From: Paenibacillus cisolokensis
GTDB taxonomy: Bacteria; Bacillota; Bacilli; Paenibacillales; Paenibacillaceae
Assembly: GCF_018403665.1 (NCBI RefSeq)
Contig: NZ_BOVJ01000052.1
Coordinates: 1 to 38,519 of the forward strand
Direction of reading: 5' to 3'
Length of the DNA stretch: 38,519 nt
The notes beneath the pieces were generated by a model, which was given only the letters and a program-made list of their open reading frames with translations, did not search any database and had not been told where the DNA came from. Both the position numbers and the translations under genes were made by a program. How positions within the stretch are numbered: position 1 is the stretch's first letter; each line of letters begins with the position of its first letter. Shown piece by piece: positions 27,129 through 36,726 of the stretch.

Positions 27129-28739
27129 TTAATGGTTGACCAAACCGAGCTGTTCGCGTACCGGGGTGGAAACTTCGACGGGCTCCATCCCGATTAATGC
27201 ATAGCGGAAACTGTCGACGAGCGCCTCCCAACTGGCCTCGATGACGTTGCTGGACACGCCGACCGTGCTCCATGTGTTCTGGAAGTCGGTCGATTGGATG
27301 AGGACGCGCACCTTGGCCGCCGTCGCATCTTTCTCGTCGATCACTCTGACCTTATAGTCTGTGAGATGGATGTCGTTGATTTTCGGATAAAATTGCACGA
27401 GCGCCTTGCGCAGCGCATGGTCGAGCGCATTGACCGGACCGTTGCCCTCGGCTACCGTATAGACGCTCTCGCCGCCGACCGTAATTTTGACGATCGCTTC
27501 GGACATCATATGATCCTTCGATTTCTCCACGAGCAGCTTCAGCGATTCCAGCTCGAATATGACGGGTACTTCTGCGAACGCTTCGCGAAGCAAAAGCTCC
27601 AGCGAAGCATCGGCCCCTTCGAACTGGTAGCCCTGATGCTCCAGATCTTTGATGCGGTCGATAATTTCCTTCGTTTTGTCGTTGTTGGCCGTAATATCGA
27701 GCCCGAGCTCCTGCGCTTTGGAAATGATGTTGCTTTGTCCGGCCAGTTCGGACACGAGAATGCGCTGCTTGTTGCCGACCAGCTCCGGCTTGATATGCTC
27801 GTACGTTTTGGAATCCTTCAAAATCGCCGATACGTGAATGCCGCCCTTGTGGGCAAAAGCGGCGTTGCCGACGTACGGCTGGCCGACCGGCATCGCGACA
27901 TTGGCGATTTCGCTGACATAACGGGCGGTGCTCGTCAGCTGCTGCAGCTGCTCGGCCGAAATGCACGAATAGTTCATTTTCAGCTGCAAGGTCGGGATAA
28001 TCGAGCATAGATTGGCGTTGCCGCACCGTTCGCCGTAGCCGTTGATCGTCCCCTGGACTTGCCTTGCGCCGGCTTGTACGGCCGCGAGCGAGTTGGCGAC
28101 GGCAAGCTCGCAGTCGTTATGGGTATGAATGCCGATCGGCGTCTTCAGCTCGCCGCAGACGCGGGTCACGATATCGTAAATTTCGCCCGGCAGCGTTCCG
28201 CCATTCGTATCGCACAGAACGAGCCAATCGGCGCCCGCTTCCTGCGCCTTGCGCAGCGCGGCAAGGGCGTAGTCCGGGTTATGCTTGAACCCGTCGAAGA
28301 AGTGCTCCGCGTCGAATATCGCTTCGATCCCGCGGCTTTTCAGAAAGGCGATGGAATCGTAGATCATGGCGAGATTTTCTTCCAGCGTCGTCTGCAGCGC
28401 AGTATGGACGTGAAAATCCCATGTCTTGCCGACGAGCGTCGCGGCCGGCACGCCCGACTCGACGATGCGAAGCAGGCTCGCGTCGCGCTCGGCTTGCGCG
28501 TTTTTGCGCCGCGTGCTTCCGAATGCGGTAATTTTCGCCCGCAGGTTCAGGGATTTAACCCGTTGGAAAAATTCGATGTCTTTGCCGTTGCTGCCCGGAT
28601 TGCCGCCTTCTATATAGTGGACGCCCAATGCGTCGAGTTTCTGGGCGATTTTCAGTTTATCGTCGGCCGACAGGCTGATCCCTTCTCCTTGCGTGCCGTC
28701 GCGCAGCGTTGTGTCAAAAATCGAAATGGCATTGGTCAT
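27129..28739 (-). CDS. cimA: (R)-citramalate synthase CimA
   Basis: 536 residues, unbroken. It condenses acetyl-CoA and pyruvate to citramalate, the threonine-independent route to isoleucine. The DRE-TIM metallolyase start SIFDTTLRDGTQGEGISLSA, the metal site GIHTHNDCELAVANSLAAVQ and GTINGYGERCGNANLCSIIP are diagnostic; the C-terminal LeuA dimer domain (KVRVIDEKDATAAKVRVLIQ) is the feedback-regulatory region. DTTLRDGTQ with this domain layout separates CimA from 2-isopropylmalate and homocitrate synthases. The ATG at 28739 has GAGGAGG upstream. A minus-strand TATAAT near 28815 is a candidate -10. No other branched-chain genes are adjacent. Confidence 0.93.
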   Translation of the reverse strand: MTNAISIFDTTLRDGTQGEGISLSADDKLKIAQKLDALGVHYIEGGNPGSNGKDIEFFQRVKSLNLRAKITAFGSTRRKNAQAERDASLLRIVESGVPAATLVGKTWDFHVHTALQTTLEENLAMIYDSIAFLKSRGIEAIFDAEHFFDGFKHNPDYALAALRKAQEAGADWLVLCDTNGGTLPGEIYDIVTRVCGELKTPIGIHTHNDCELAVANSLAAVQAGARQVQGTINGYGERCGNANLCSIIPTLQLKMNYSCISAEQLQQLTSTARYVSEIANVAMPVGQPYVGNAAFAHKGGIHVSAILKDSKTYEHIKPELVGNKQRILVSELAGQSNIISKAQELGLDITANNDKTKEIIDRIKDLEHQGYQFEGADASLELLLREAFAEVPVIFELESLKLLVEKSKDHMMSEAIVKITVGGESVYTVAEGNGPVNALDHALRKALVQFYPKINDIHLTDYKVRVIDEKDATAAKVRVLIQSTDFQNTWSTVGVSSNVIEASWEALVDSFRYALIGMEPVEVSTPVREQLGLVNH

Positions 28740-28862
28740 TTCCGGGACGCCTCCTCATTTCATTCACGAAGCCGGATTAATGGCGAAAAAAGCCGTTCTC
28801 CGGTCAATATTCCCTATTATAGCATTACAGGGACGAAAAGTAGAAGGGTTTCAGCCGCCTTT

Positions 28863-28880
28863 TCCGGTTGATTAACCGGA
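28863..28880. repeat. Perfect inverted repeat between cimA and dinB
   Basis: TCCGGTT-GATT-AACCGGA, 7-bp arms, in the divergent promoter region. It may be an operator or a small hairpin. Confidence 0.5.
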
Positions 28881-28916
28881 GCGGCTTCGGTATGCTGAAA
28901 TCAATCGCAGAAAACC

Positions 28917-28930
28917 GGAACGTATATTCG
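28917..28930. promoter_or_regulatory. Possible LexA (DinR) box before dinB
   Basis: GGAAC-GTAT-ATTCG matches CGAAC-N4-GTTCG at 8 of 10 fixed positions and ends 19 bases before the dinB start. DNA polymerase IV genes are often LexA-controlled. Confidence 0.4.
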
Positions 28931-28949
28931 GAAGGAAGGGGAAGAGAGC

Positions 28950-30218
28950 ATGGCCAAGGCTGGCGGGCGCATTATTTTGCATATCGATATGAATGCTTTC
29001 TATTGCTCCGTGCATGAAGCGGAAGACCCGGAAGCCTACAAGGACAAGCCGACGGCGGTGGCGGGAAGCGTGGAGCTGCGCAAAGGAATCGTCGTCACGT
29101 CGTCCTACGCCGCCCGCCGCCGGGGGGTCAAGACCGGGATGACGGTCCGCCAGGCGCTCCGGCAATGTCCCGAGCTTGTGCTCATCCGACCGGATTTCGA
29201 CCTGTACCGCAAATACTCGCGCGGATTTATGGATATAGCGCGGCAGTATACGCCGCTTGTGGAGGCGACGAGCATCGACGAATGCTACCTGGACATTACC
29301 GGCTCCGGGGCGTTCGGAGAACCGCTCGCAATCGCCGAGACGATCCAGCGCCGCATCCGGACGGAATGGCAGCTGCCCTGTTCGATCGGGGTCGCGCCGA
29401 ACAAGCTGCTGGCGAAAATGGCTTCGGACATGCGCAAGCCGAACGGGCTGACCGTGCTGCGCATCCGCGACGTGCCGCGCCTGCTGTGGAACAAGCCGTG
29501 CGAGGCGCTGTTCGGCATCGGGGGGAAGACGGCGGCCAAGCTGCGCAAACTGAACATTCGCACGATCGGGGAGCTCGCGGCCGCCGACGAGGAGCTGCTG
29601 ATCCGGTATTTCGGAGTGTACGGCTCATGGATGAAAAATGCGGCGCACGGCATCGATCATTCGCCGGTGCAGCCGGTGCGCGGACGCAACAAATCGATCG
29701 GCCATACGACGACGCTGCCGAGCGATGTGCGGGAGAGAGCGGAAGCGCATCGGGTGCTGCTTAACCTGGCCGATCAGACGGCGCGCCGTATGCGGCGGCA
29801 GAAGCTGATGGCGTCGACGGTGCAAATTACGGTGCGCCGGCCGGACATGTCGACGATTACCCGTTCGGAGACGCTCGAATCGCCGACCGAAACGACCGCC
29901 GACATCTATGCCGCCGCTTGCCGGCTGTTCGACCGGCATTGGCCGGAAGGAGAGCCCGCCCGTCTGCTCGGCGTCACGCTGCAAAATTTGACGCCGCGCG
30001 AAGAAACGGCCGTACAGCTCGATCTGTTCAGCTACCGGGAGCAGCCGCGGAAGGAGGCGCTGACGAGAGCGATGGATCAGCTGCGTGACAAGTACGGCGA
30101 GGATGCGGTGTTGACGGCCGGCATGCTCGGCGACGATCCGTCGGCGCTCATCCGCAATAAACGAATTCGCGGAACATCCTTGCAAATGGACGAGCATTTG
30201 TTATATAGTGAGGAATGA
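28950..30218 (+). CDS. dinB: DNA polymerase IV, Y family
   Basis: 422 residues, unbroken. Translesion polymerase. IILHIDMNAFYCSVHEAEDP contains the first catalytic Asp, ATSIDECYLDITG the catalytic Asp-Glu pair, and AARRRGVKTGMTVRQALRQCP the Y-family finger region; FGIGGKTAAKLRKLNIRTIG is the helix-hairpin-helix, followed by the little-finger domain. QLDLFSY near residue 355 is a beta-clamp binding motif. The ATG has AAGGAAGGGGA upstream. It diverges from cimA; a LexA-like box sits just before it. Ferredoxin follows about 110 bases later and likely has its own promoter. Confidence 0.94.
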   Translation: MAKAGGRIILHIDMNAFYCSVHEAEDPEAYKDKPTAVAGSVELRKGIVVTSSYAARRRGVKTGMTVRQALRQCPELVLIRPDFDLYRKYSRGFMDIARQYTPLVEATSIDECYLDITGSGAFGEPLAIAETIQRRIRTEWQLPCSIGVAPNKLLAKMASDMRKPNGLTVLRIRDVPRLLWNKPCEALFGIGGKTAAKLRKLNIRTIGELAAADEELLIRYFGVYGSWMKNAAHGIDHSPVQPVRGRNKSIGHTTTLPSDVRERAEAHRVLLNLADQTARRMRRQKLMASTVQITVRRPDMSTITRSETLESPTETTADIYAAACRLFDRHWPEGEPARLLGVTLQNLTPREETAVQLDLFSYREQPRKEALTRAMDQLRDKYGEDAVLTAGMLGDDPSALIRNKRIRGTSLQMDEHLLYSEE

Positions 30219-30280
30219 AAAGACCAGAAAAGCTATGAACTTTGGTCGTATTTGACGCATAGAATTGCTTCCTGAAATAG

Positions 30281-30562
<282 letters not shown>

Positions 30563-30587
30563 ATGACGCATCAATCGGCTTGCGAAG

Positions 30588-30631
30588 CCTGCTCCTTTCC
30601 CTTTCCGGGCATGACGGAGCAGGTTTTTTTT
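30588..30631 (+). terminator. Rho-independent terminator of fer
   Basis: CCTGCTCC (30588-30595) and GGAGCAGG (30616-30623), then eight T (30624-30631). Confidence 0.9.
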
Positions 30632-30700
30632 CTGTTCGATTTACGATCCCGGCCGGAATGCCGATACTTATGATAAAAGAGGAAACGGCGGGGGGCGCGA

Positions 30701-32102
30701 ATGGAAGGCTCGACCGATATCGATTATTTGAAAACTTATGTCAGCAAGCATCCCGACAACCGGATGGCCTGGTATTTGCTTGGGAAAGCTTACGAAGAGC
30801 GGGGCAAGGAAGCGAAGGCGAACTACTGCTTCCTGCAATCCGGCGATGTGTTCGAGGCGTTCGAACGGAAGCGGCATCCGCTGGCCGACGAACCGGAAGT
30901 GCTGATCGGAGAATGGAACCGCCGGCGCAAGCGGCGGACCGCCTTGCGCCGCGCTATGCTCGTCGCCGCGCTGCTGCTGCTCGGCCTGACCGGCTCTCCC
31001 GCCGCACCGGAGGAGCGAATCGGTCCCGCGGAGTTAAGGCCCGGCGAGACGGTTGAGGAAGGGCAGGGGAGGCAGCGCCTGACGGAAGGGGAAGAAGCGT
31101 GGAGCATGGGCACGGCCGCCGGGCTTGCCGTAGCCTTTGCCCCGCGCGGCTCCGAGCCGGCGCTGACGGCGCTGCTGGGCGCCCGGGATGCGGATTACGG
31201 CATCGTCGCGAAAATGGAGGAGGCCGGCGTCTGGCGGCGCTGGGACGGGGATACGCGCATTTTGCTGACCGTCAGACGGGAGAACGGCGACGGACGATGG
31301 CTCGTCCGGACGCATGATGCCGCATGGTGCCGCTGTATGCCGGCGGAAACGGGCGATGCGCCGAGGCTGCTGCGCGAGTGGAGCGGACTGCAGGAGCAGC
31401 GCTGGACGCTTGCGAGCGCCATCGCGCACTACGAGCGGCTGCACGGACGGCTTCCGCGCGGTCTGAGCGAGCTTGTGCGGCCGTATCCGGACAATATGCT
31501 GTCGGGGGATACGCCCGAAATGCGGGCTATGTTCCCCGAATTGCTGCGTTCGTTCGCCAAGGCGGACAACGGCACGGCGGACAGCGGCCCGGCGGACAGC
31601 GGCGGCGGAGATTCGTCCCTCGGACTACCGGACGGGACGGCAAGCGCAGCAAGCGGGCTGCCGGACGAACCGCTGCGCATTCTCGTCGATACGTCGCGCC
31701 ACCGGCTGGCCGTCGTCACCGGCGATGTGATCGTCCGCGTCTATCCGGTCGGACTCGGAGGGGAGCGGACGCCGGAAGGAACGTTCGCCATTACCGAAAA
31801 GGTGAAAACCCGAACGGGCGGGACGACGGGCCGTTCGGCAGCCGGGGGATGACGCTGTCCGACACGCCGTATGCGATCCATGGCACGGACGAGCCGGAGA
31901 CGGTAGGGGGCGACAATTCGCTCGGCTGCGTCAGAATGCTGCGGGAAGATCTCGAAGAGCTATACGATCTTGTGCCGATCGGCACGGAAGTCGTTATTAA
32001 AAAGGGATCGTTCCCGCCGCTCCTGCCGTTCCGCGCGAACGGTTCGCGCTGGAGCCGCAGGAGGATGAGACCAATCCCGGTAAAGTGTACGACTGGCTGT
32101 AA
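30701..32102 (+). CDS. L,D-transpeptidase (YkuD domain) with cytoplasmic TPR-like N-terminus (two frame breaks)
   Basis: 467 residues after repair. Layout: a TPR-like unit (about 8-55, HPDNRMAWYLLGKAYEERGK), a basic stretch RRRKRR, one membrane helix (about 83-97), an extracellular region of about 200 residues I cannot assign, a Gly/Ser/Asp-rich linker (ADSGPADSGGGDSS), and the YkuD catalytic domain with HGTDEPETVGGDNSLGCVRM (His, Ser and Cys of the active site). It should cross-link or anchor peptidoglycan by 3-3 transfer. Breaks are at A4 31805-31808 (repair reads TEKVKNPNGRDDGPFGSRG) and near 32037-32044 (repair reads LPFRANRFALEPQEDETNPG). ATG with a G-rich site upstream. Confidence 0.85.
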
Positions 32103-32110
32103 CCTTTCCG

Positions 32111-32248
32111 TCAGTTGAAAATAAGCAGGAGGGCCATGCCGATGATGACGACGCCGATGATCGAAGCGGTCCAGATGATCGCTTTTCGGTTCGGTTCTTC
32201 CGGCTGCCTCGATCGGAGTGTGGGCGGTTTTCGTTTGGCTGCGCTCAT
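32111..32248 (-). CDS. 45-residue single-pass membrane protein
   Basis: It begins MSAAKRKPPTLRSRQPEEPN, then RKAIIWTASIIGVVIIGMAL and LLIFN. The basic N-terminus is cytoplasmic and one helix of about 21 residues follows. AAAGGTGAT lies seven bases before the ATG at 32248, and a minus-strand TATAAT is at 32277-32282, so expression is plausible. It is convergent with the L,D-transpeptidase gene, eight bases between stops. Function unknown; the size fits an accessory or regulatory membrane peptide. Confidence 0.7.
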   Translation of the reverse strand: MSAAKRKPPTLRSRQPEEPNRKAIIWTASIIGVVIIGMALLLIFN

Positions 32249-32480
32249 GCGTAATCACCTTTCTTACTATTATTCTATTATAAAAAATAATGCCGTATAT
32301 ATAATCCCATTGTAATCGTTTCCCGATAAAGCCGCAACCGTGCCGCCTCCCGGTTTTCAGAAGGCCGACGGTCCGGAACGGACGGCGGCTTAGTCGTCCG
32401 GCGGCTCTTTTCTTTTGACCCGGAACGAGATAAACTGGTTGGTAGTACCTTTCTTTATCGCGAGAACGGAGTGAGCGAGT

Positions 32481-33576
32481 TTGCTTTATGAAAAAATAGC
32501 CAAGCCGGTCCTGTTTCGCATGGACCCCGAGAAAGCCCATCACCTCGTCATCGACGGGCTGTATGCGGCCGGCCGGGTGCCGGGCATGACCGGCTTGATG
32601 CACGCCATATGGGGGGTGCGGGAATCGCCGGAGCTCGCCGTCGAGCTGTTCGGCCTGCGGTTTCCGCATCCGGTCGGCCTTGCCGCCGGCCTCGACAAAA
32701 CGGCAAGGCGGTCGACGGCTTCTCCAGCATCGGCTTCGGTTTCATGGAAGTCGGAACGGTCACCCCGAAAGGCCAGCCCGGGAACGAGCAGCCGCGGCTT
32801 TTTCGTCTGCCGCCCGACGAGGCGCTCATTAACCGGATGGGCTTCAACAACGACGGCGCCGAAGCGATGGCCGAGCGGCTCGCCCGCCGAAAGGTGCGGC
32901 GGATTCCGGTGGCGGTCAACATCGGCAAAACAAGACGACGCCGAACGACCGGGCGCACGAGGACTACCGCGCCTGCATCCGGACGCTGTACGACAGCGGC
33001 GATCTGTTCGTCGTCAATATCAGCTCGCCGAATACGCCCGATCTGCGCGCGCTTCAGCACGGGGACGAGCTGCGCAGGCTTCTGGACGCCGTGAACGGAG
33101 AAATGGCGGCGCAGGCGGCGAAGCGCGGTCAGCGGGCCAAGCCGGTGCTGGTCAAAATCGCGCCCGATATGACGGACGAGCAGCTCGCCTATACGGTCGA
33201 AACGATCGCAAGCAGCGGCATTTCCGGCATTATCGCCACGAATACGACGTTGTCGCGCGACGGGCTGACGCATCCGAACCGCGGCGAAACGGGCGGACTG
33301 AGCGGCAAGCCGCTCAAGGACCGGTCGACGGAGGTCATTCGCGCCATATACCGGCAGACCGGAGGCAAGCTGCCGATTATCGGTTCGGGCGGCATTTTTA
33401 CAGCTGCCGATGCATACGATAAATTTCGCGCGGGAGCGAGTCTCGTGGAAATATATACTTCGCTGATATACCGCGGGCCGGGCTTGCTGCGCGAGCTGAC
33501 GGACGGGCTGAAAGCCTTACTGCGGCGGGACGGATACCGCAATATTGCCGAAGCGGCGGGGGCCGATCATATTTAG
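32481..33576 (+). CDS. pyrD: Dihydroorotate dehydrogenase, class 2, quinone-linked (two frame breaks)
   Basis: 365 residues after repair. Fourth step of pyrimidine synthesis: dihydroorotate to orotate with electrons to quinone. The amphipathic N-terminal extension ([20 protein letters not shown]) is the membrane-binding part of class 2 enzymes; [11 protein letters not shown] contains the catalytic serine, and [20 protein letters not shown] the FMN phosphate site. Breaks are at A4 32697-32700 (repair reads [11 protein letters not shown]) and A4 32927-32930 (repair reads [17 protein letters not shown]). TTG start at 32481 with GGAG upstream. It stands apart from any pyr operon here; the alarmone synthetase gene follows after 15 bases. 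Confidence 0.92.
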
Positions 33577-33591
33577 ACAGGAGGCGGCCGA

Positions 33592-34394
33592 ATGGACGGT
33601 AGAGATTGGAATCTGTTCTTGCAGCCTTACGAACAAGCGGTCGAGGAGCTCAAGGTCAAATTCAAAACGTTGCGCACCGAGCTCAAGATGAGAGAAGCTT
33701 ATGCGCCGATCGAATTTGTCACCGGCCGTGTAAAAAAATATCGAGCATACTGGCGAAAGCGAAGCTGCTGGGCGTCCCGATGGACCGGCTGGAGGTCGGC
33801 ATTGAGGATATCGCCGGCATCCGCATCATGTGCCAATTCGTCGACGATATCCGGCGCGTCGCCGACTTGATCCGGGCGCGCAAAGATTTGACGCTCGTCT
33901 ACGAGAAAGATTACATTACGAATTTTAAAGACAGCGGCTACCGCAGCTATCATATGATCGTCGAATATCCGGTGCAGACGGCGCTCGGCTTGAAGCGGGT
34001 GCTGGCGGAAGTGCAAATCCGCACGCTGGCGATGAATTTCTGGGCGACGATCGAGCATTCGCTTAACTATAAATATAAGCAAAGCTTGCCGGAGGATGTG
34101 CGGGAAAGGCTGAAGAAGGCGGCCGAGGCCGCGTTCCAGCTCGACAATGAAATGTCCAGCATCCGGAGGGAAATTATCGATTCCCAGCGCGAGTTCGAGG
34201 AACGCTCGAACATCGTCTCGCGGGTGCTGAACGGCATACAGGATCTGTACTTTTTCCGCCGCGTGCGGGAAGCGGCGCAATTTCAGCTCCGGTTCAACGA
34301 ACTGTACGAAGCGGAGGACATTATCGCGCTCGAGCGGCTGTCTGACGATATCCAGGCGGCGATTTTGCGCGCCAAGAAAAGCGGACTGACATGA
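33592..34394 (+). CDS. Small alarmone synthetase, RelQ/YjbM-like GTP pyrophosphokinase (one frame break)
   Basis: 267 residues after repair, about 50 more than YjbM, the excess at the C-terminus. A RelA/SpoT synthetase domain alone, with no hydrolase, TGS or ACT domain: GIEDIAGIRIMCQFVDDIRR, YITNFKDSGYRSYHMIVEYP and LAEVQIRTLAMNFWATIEHS carry the nucleotide-binding and catalytic residues. It makes (p)ppGpp from ATP and GDP/GTP. The break is at A7 33732-33738; one more A reads GRVKKISSILAKAKLLG. ATG with AGGAGG upstream, 15 bases after pyrD, and overlapping the DUF309 gene by ATGA, so pyrD, this gene and DUF309 look like one operon. Confidence 0.9.
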
Positions 34395-34921
34395 CGGGCG
34401 AAAAGCGCGGCGAAGGCTTCCATGGCGGCGGAGATGCCGGTGGCGCGCAGCATCCGGCGTATGACGAGAAGTATGCGCGGTACATCGTGTTGTTCAACTT
34501 CCGGCAGGCGTATTACGAGTGCCATGACGAAATGGAGGAGCTGTGGCTGGAGGAGGGACGCGACCCGTTCTGGCAAGGGTTGCTGCAGGCAGCCGTCGCG
34601 CTTCATCATTGGCGGGGAGGCAACGTATCCGGCGCGGTGAAGCTGTTTCGCGGGGCGATCGGCAAGCTGTCGCGGTATCCCGCCATCGAACGGGGGCTGA
34701 ATGTGGCGGATTTGCTCGAGAAGTCGGAAAGGGCGATGAGGACGCTGTCCGCCTGGCTCGCGGATTGGCGGAAGGCCGGCGGCGATACCGCGAAGCCGGG
34801 AGAGCTTCCGGCAGCGCCGCCGTTCGAGCCGTTCGCGCTGACCGTCGCCGATCCCCGTCTTGCCGACCTCGTTTCCGAGACGGAGGCGCGGCTGCCGAAT
34901 ACGGAGGAAGAGTCATATTGA
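34391..34921 (+). CDS. DUF309 family protein
   Basis: 176 residues. The helical DUF309 core is clear: FNFRQAYYECHDEMEELWLE (the Y..CH-E..E..W signature) and FWQGLLQAAVALHHWRGGN. The N-terminal 20 residues are Gly-rich and the C-terminal 50 Pro/Ala-rich. The family is widespread in Bacillota and cyanobacteria with no established function. It starts inside the stop of the alarmone synthetase gene (ATGA), implying translational coupling. A 152-base gap follows before the rRNA methyltransferase gene. Confidence 0.85.
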   Translation: MTGEKRGEGFHGGGDAGGAQHPAYDEKYARYIVLFNFRQAYYECHDEMEELWLEEGRDPFWQGLLQAAVALHHWRGGNVSGAVKLFRGAIGKLSRYPAIERGLNVADLLEKSERAMRTLSAWLADWRKAGGDTAKPGELPAAPPFEPFALTVADPRLADLVSETEARLPNTEEESY

Positions 34922-35073
34922 GTTGATCGGACCGGTCATGATGATGTCGATACCGTCCCTTGTCGGGGCGGTATTCGAACGTGTACGGTTCGCACAGCGT
35001 TCCGCGCCGACGGCAAAGGCTGCGCCGGGAATCGTACTACGCGGGTGCGCGGTAACGGTCTAGGAGGTTTTGC

Positions 35074-36725
35074 ATGAAGTTGCCCGAACGATTTGTCGAG
35101 AAAATGAGACGGCTGCTCGGACCGGAAGCCGAAGCGTTCTTCGCTTCGTACGACCGGCCGCGCCATTACGGCCTGCGGGTGAACGGGCTGAAGACGGAAC
35201 CGGAGCAGTGGCGGGCCGGATCGCCGTTCGGCGGGCGGCTTGCGCCCGTGCCTTGGGCGAAGGGAGCCTATTATTACGACGGCGAGGACCGGCCCGGCAA
35301 GCATCCGCATTATTATGCCGGACTCTATTACATTCAGGAGCCGAGCGCAATGGCGCCCGCCGAGCTGCTCGATCCGAAGCCCGGCGACCGCGTGCTTGAC
35401 TTGTGCGCCGCCCCGGGCGGCAAATCGACCCAGATCGCTTCCCTGCTGCAAGGGCAAGGCGTGCTGGTCGCCAACGACAATGCCGGAGAACGGACGAAGG
35501 CGCTTGCCAAAACATCGAGCGCGCCGGCGTGCGCAACGCCGTCATTACGAACGAAGAACCGGCGGCGCTGGCTGCCCGCTTCGCCGGCTGGTTCGACCGG
35601 GTTCTGGTCGACGCGCCTTGCTCGGGGGAAGGGATGTTCCGCAAGGACGAATCGATGATTGCGGAATGGGAGAAGCATTCGGTCGAACGATACGCCGTCA
35701 TGCAGCGGGATATTTTGCGCCATGCCGCCGCGATGCTGAAGCCGGGAGGCACGCTCGTCTATTCGACTTGCACCTTCTCGCCGGAGGAGAACGAAGCGCA
35801 AATCGCCGCCCTGCTCGCCGACGACCCGAAGCTGGAGATCGTGCCGGTGACGCATGCGTACGGCTGGTCGCCGGGGCGGCCCGAATGGGTCGGCATGGCG
35901 GCGGCCGGACAGGACGGTATCGATGCGGACAAGCTGGCCGGGCTGGCGGGCACGGTGCGGCTGTGGCCGCACCGCACCGAAGGCGAGGGGCATTATGTCG
36001 CCGTCCTCAGGCGGCGGCCGGAGCCGGACGCGGATGGACAAGGCGAGGCGGGCGAACGCATAGCCGGACGGGAGGAATCCGGCAGGGACGAGGCCGGCAG
36101 GGAGGAACGAATCGGACGCCGGTCGGGGCGAAGAGCGGAACGGAACGGCGGCAATTCCGGTTATGAAGCGGCGCGCCCGTATGCCGGTTTCAAGAATGTC
36201 GGAAAGACGGACAAGTTTTCCCGCCGGGACGGCGCGCTTTACGGCCGCTTGCGCAAAGACAGCACGGACGGAGGGCGAAACGGACTGGCGTCCGACCCGA
36301 TCGCCTGCTGGATGGCGTTCGCCCGCGGCCATCTCCGCGGCGCCGAACGGTGGGAAGGGCGGCTTGTCCATTATGGGAGCCGCGTCTACCTGCAGCCGGA
36401 CGGGCTTCCCGGTCTGGACGGACTGAAGGTCGTCCGGGCGGGCTGGTATTTGGGCGATGCGGCGCGGGGACGCTTCGAGCCGTCGCAAGCGCTGGCGATG
36501 GGGCTGAAAGCCGAAGAGGCGGTGCGAACGGTCGCGTTCGACTCCTCCGGAACGGACATTGTCCGTTACCTGAAAGGAGAGACGATTCACCTCGGGGCGG
36601 ATCGCGCCGGAAGCGGCGGCAACGGGTATGCGCTTGTGCTGGCCGACGGGCATCCGGTCGGCTGGGGGAAGATCGCGGACGGCATGCTGAAAAACGCGCT
36701 GCCCGCAGGATGGAGGATGATCTGA
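35074..36725 (+). CDS. rsmF: RsmF/RsmB-like rRNA (cytosine-C5) methyltransferase (one frame break)
   Basis: 550 residues after repair. The catalytic domain has the SAM loop LDLCAAPGGKSTQIASLLQG and both NSUN cysteines: VDAPCSGEGMFRKDE and STCTFSPEENEAQIAA. The N-terminal piece and C-terminal PUA-like domain (YLQPDGLPGLDGLKVVRAGW) match RsmF-type enzymes, which make m5C in 16S rRNA. A charged Arg/Glu/Gly linker (about 36040-36170, GREESGRDEAGREERIGRR) separates the two. The break is at A4 35509-35512; one more A reads LAKNIERAGVRNA. ATG at 35074 after AGGAGG. The pseudouridine synthase gene starts one base after its stop. Confidence 0.9.
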
Positions 36726-36726
36726 C

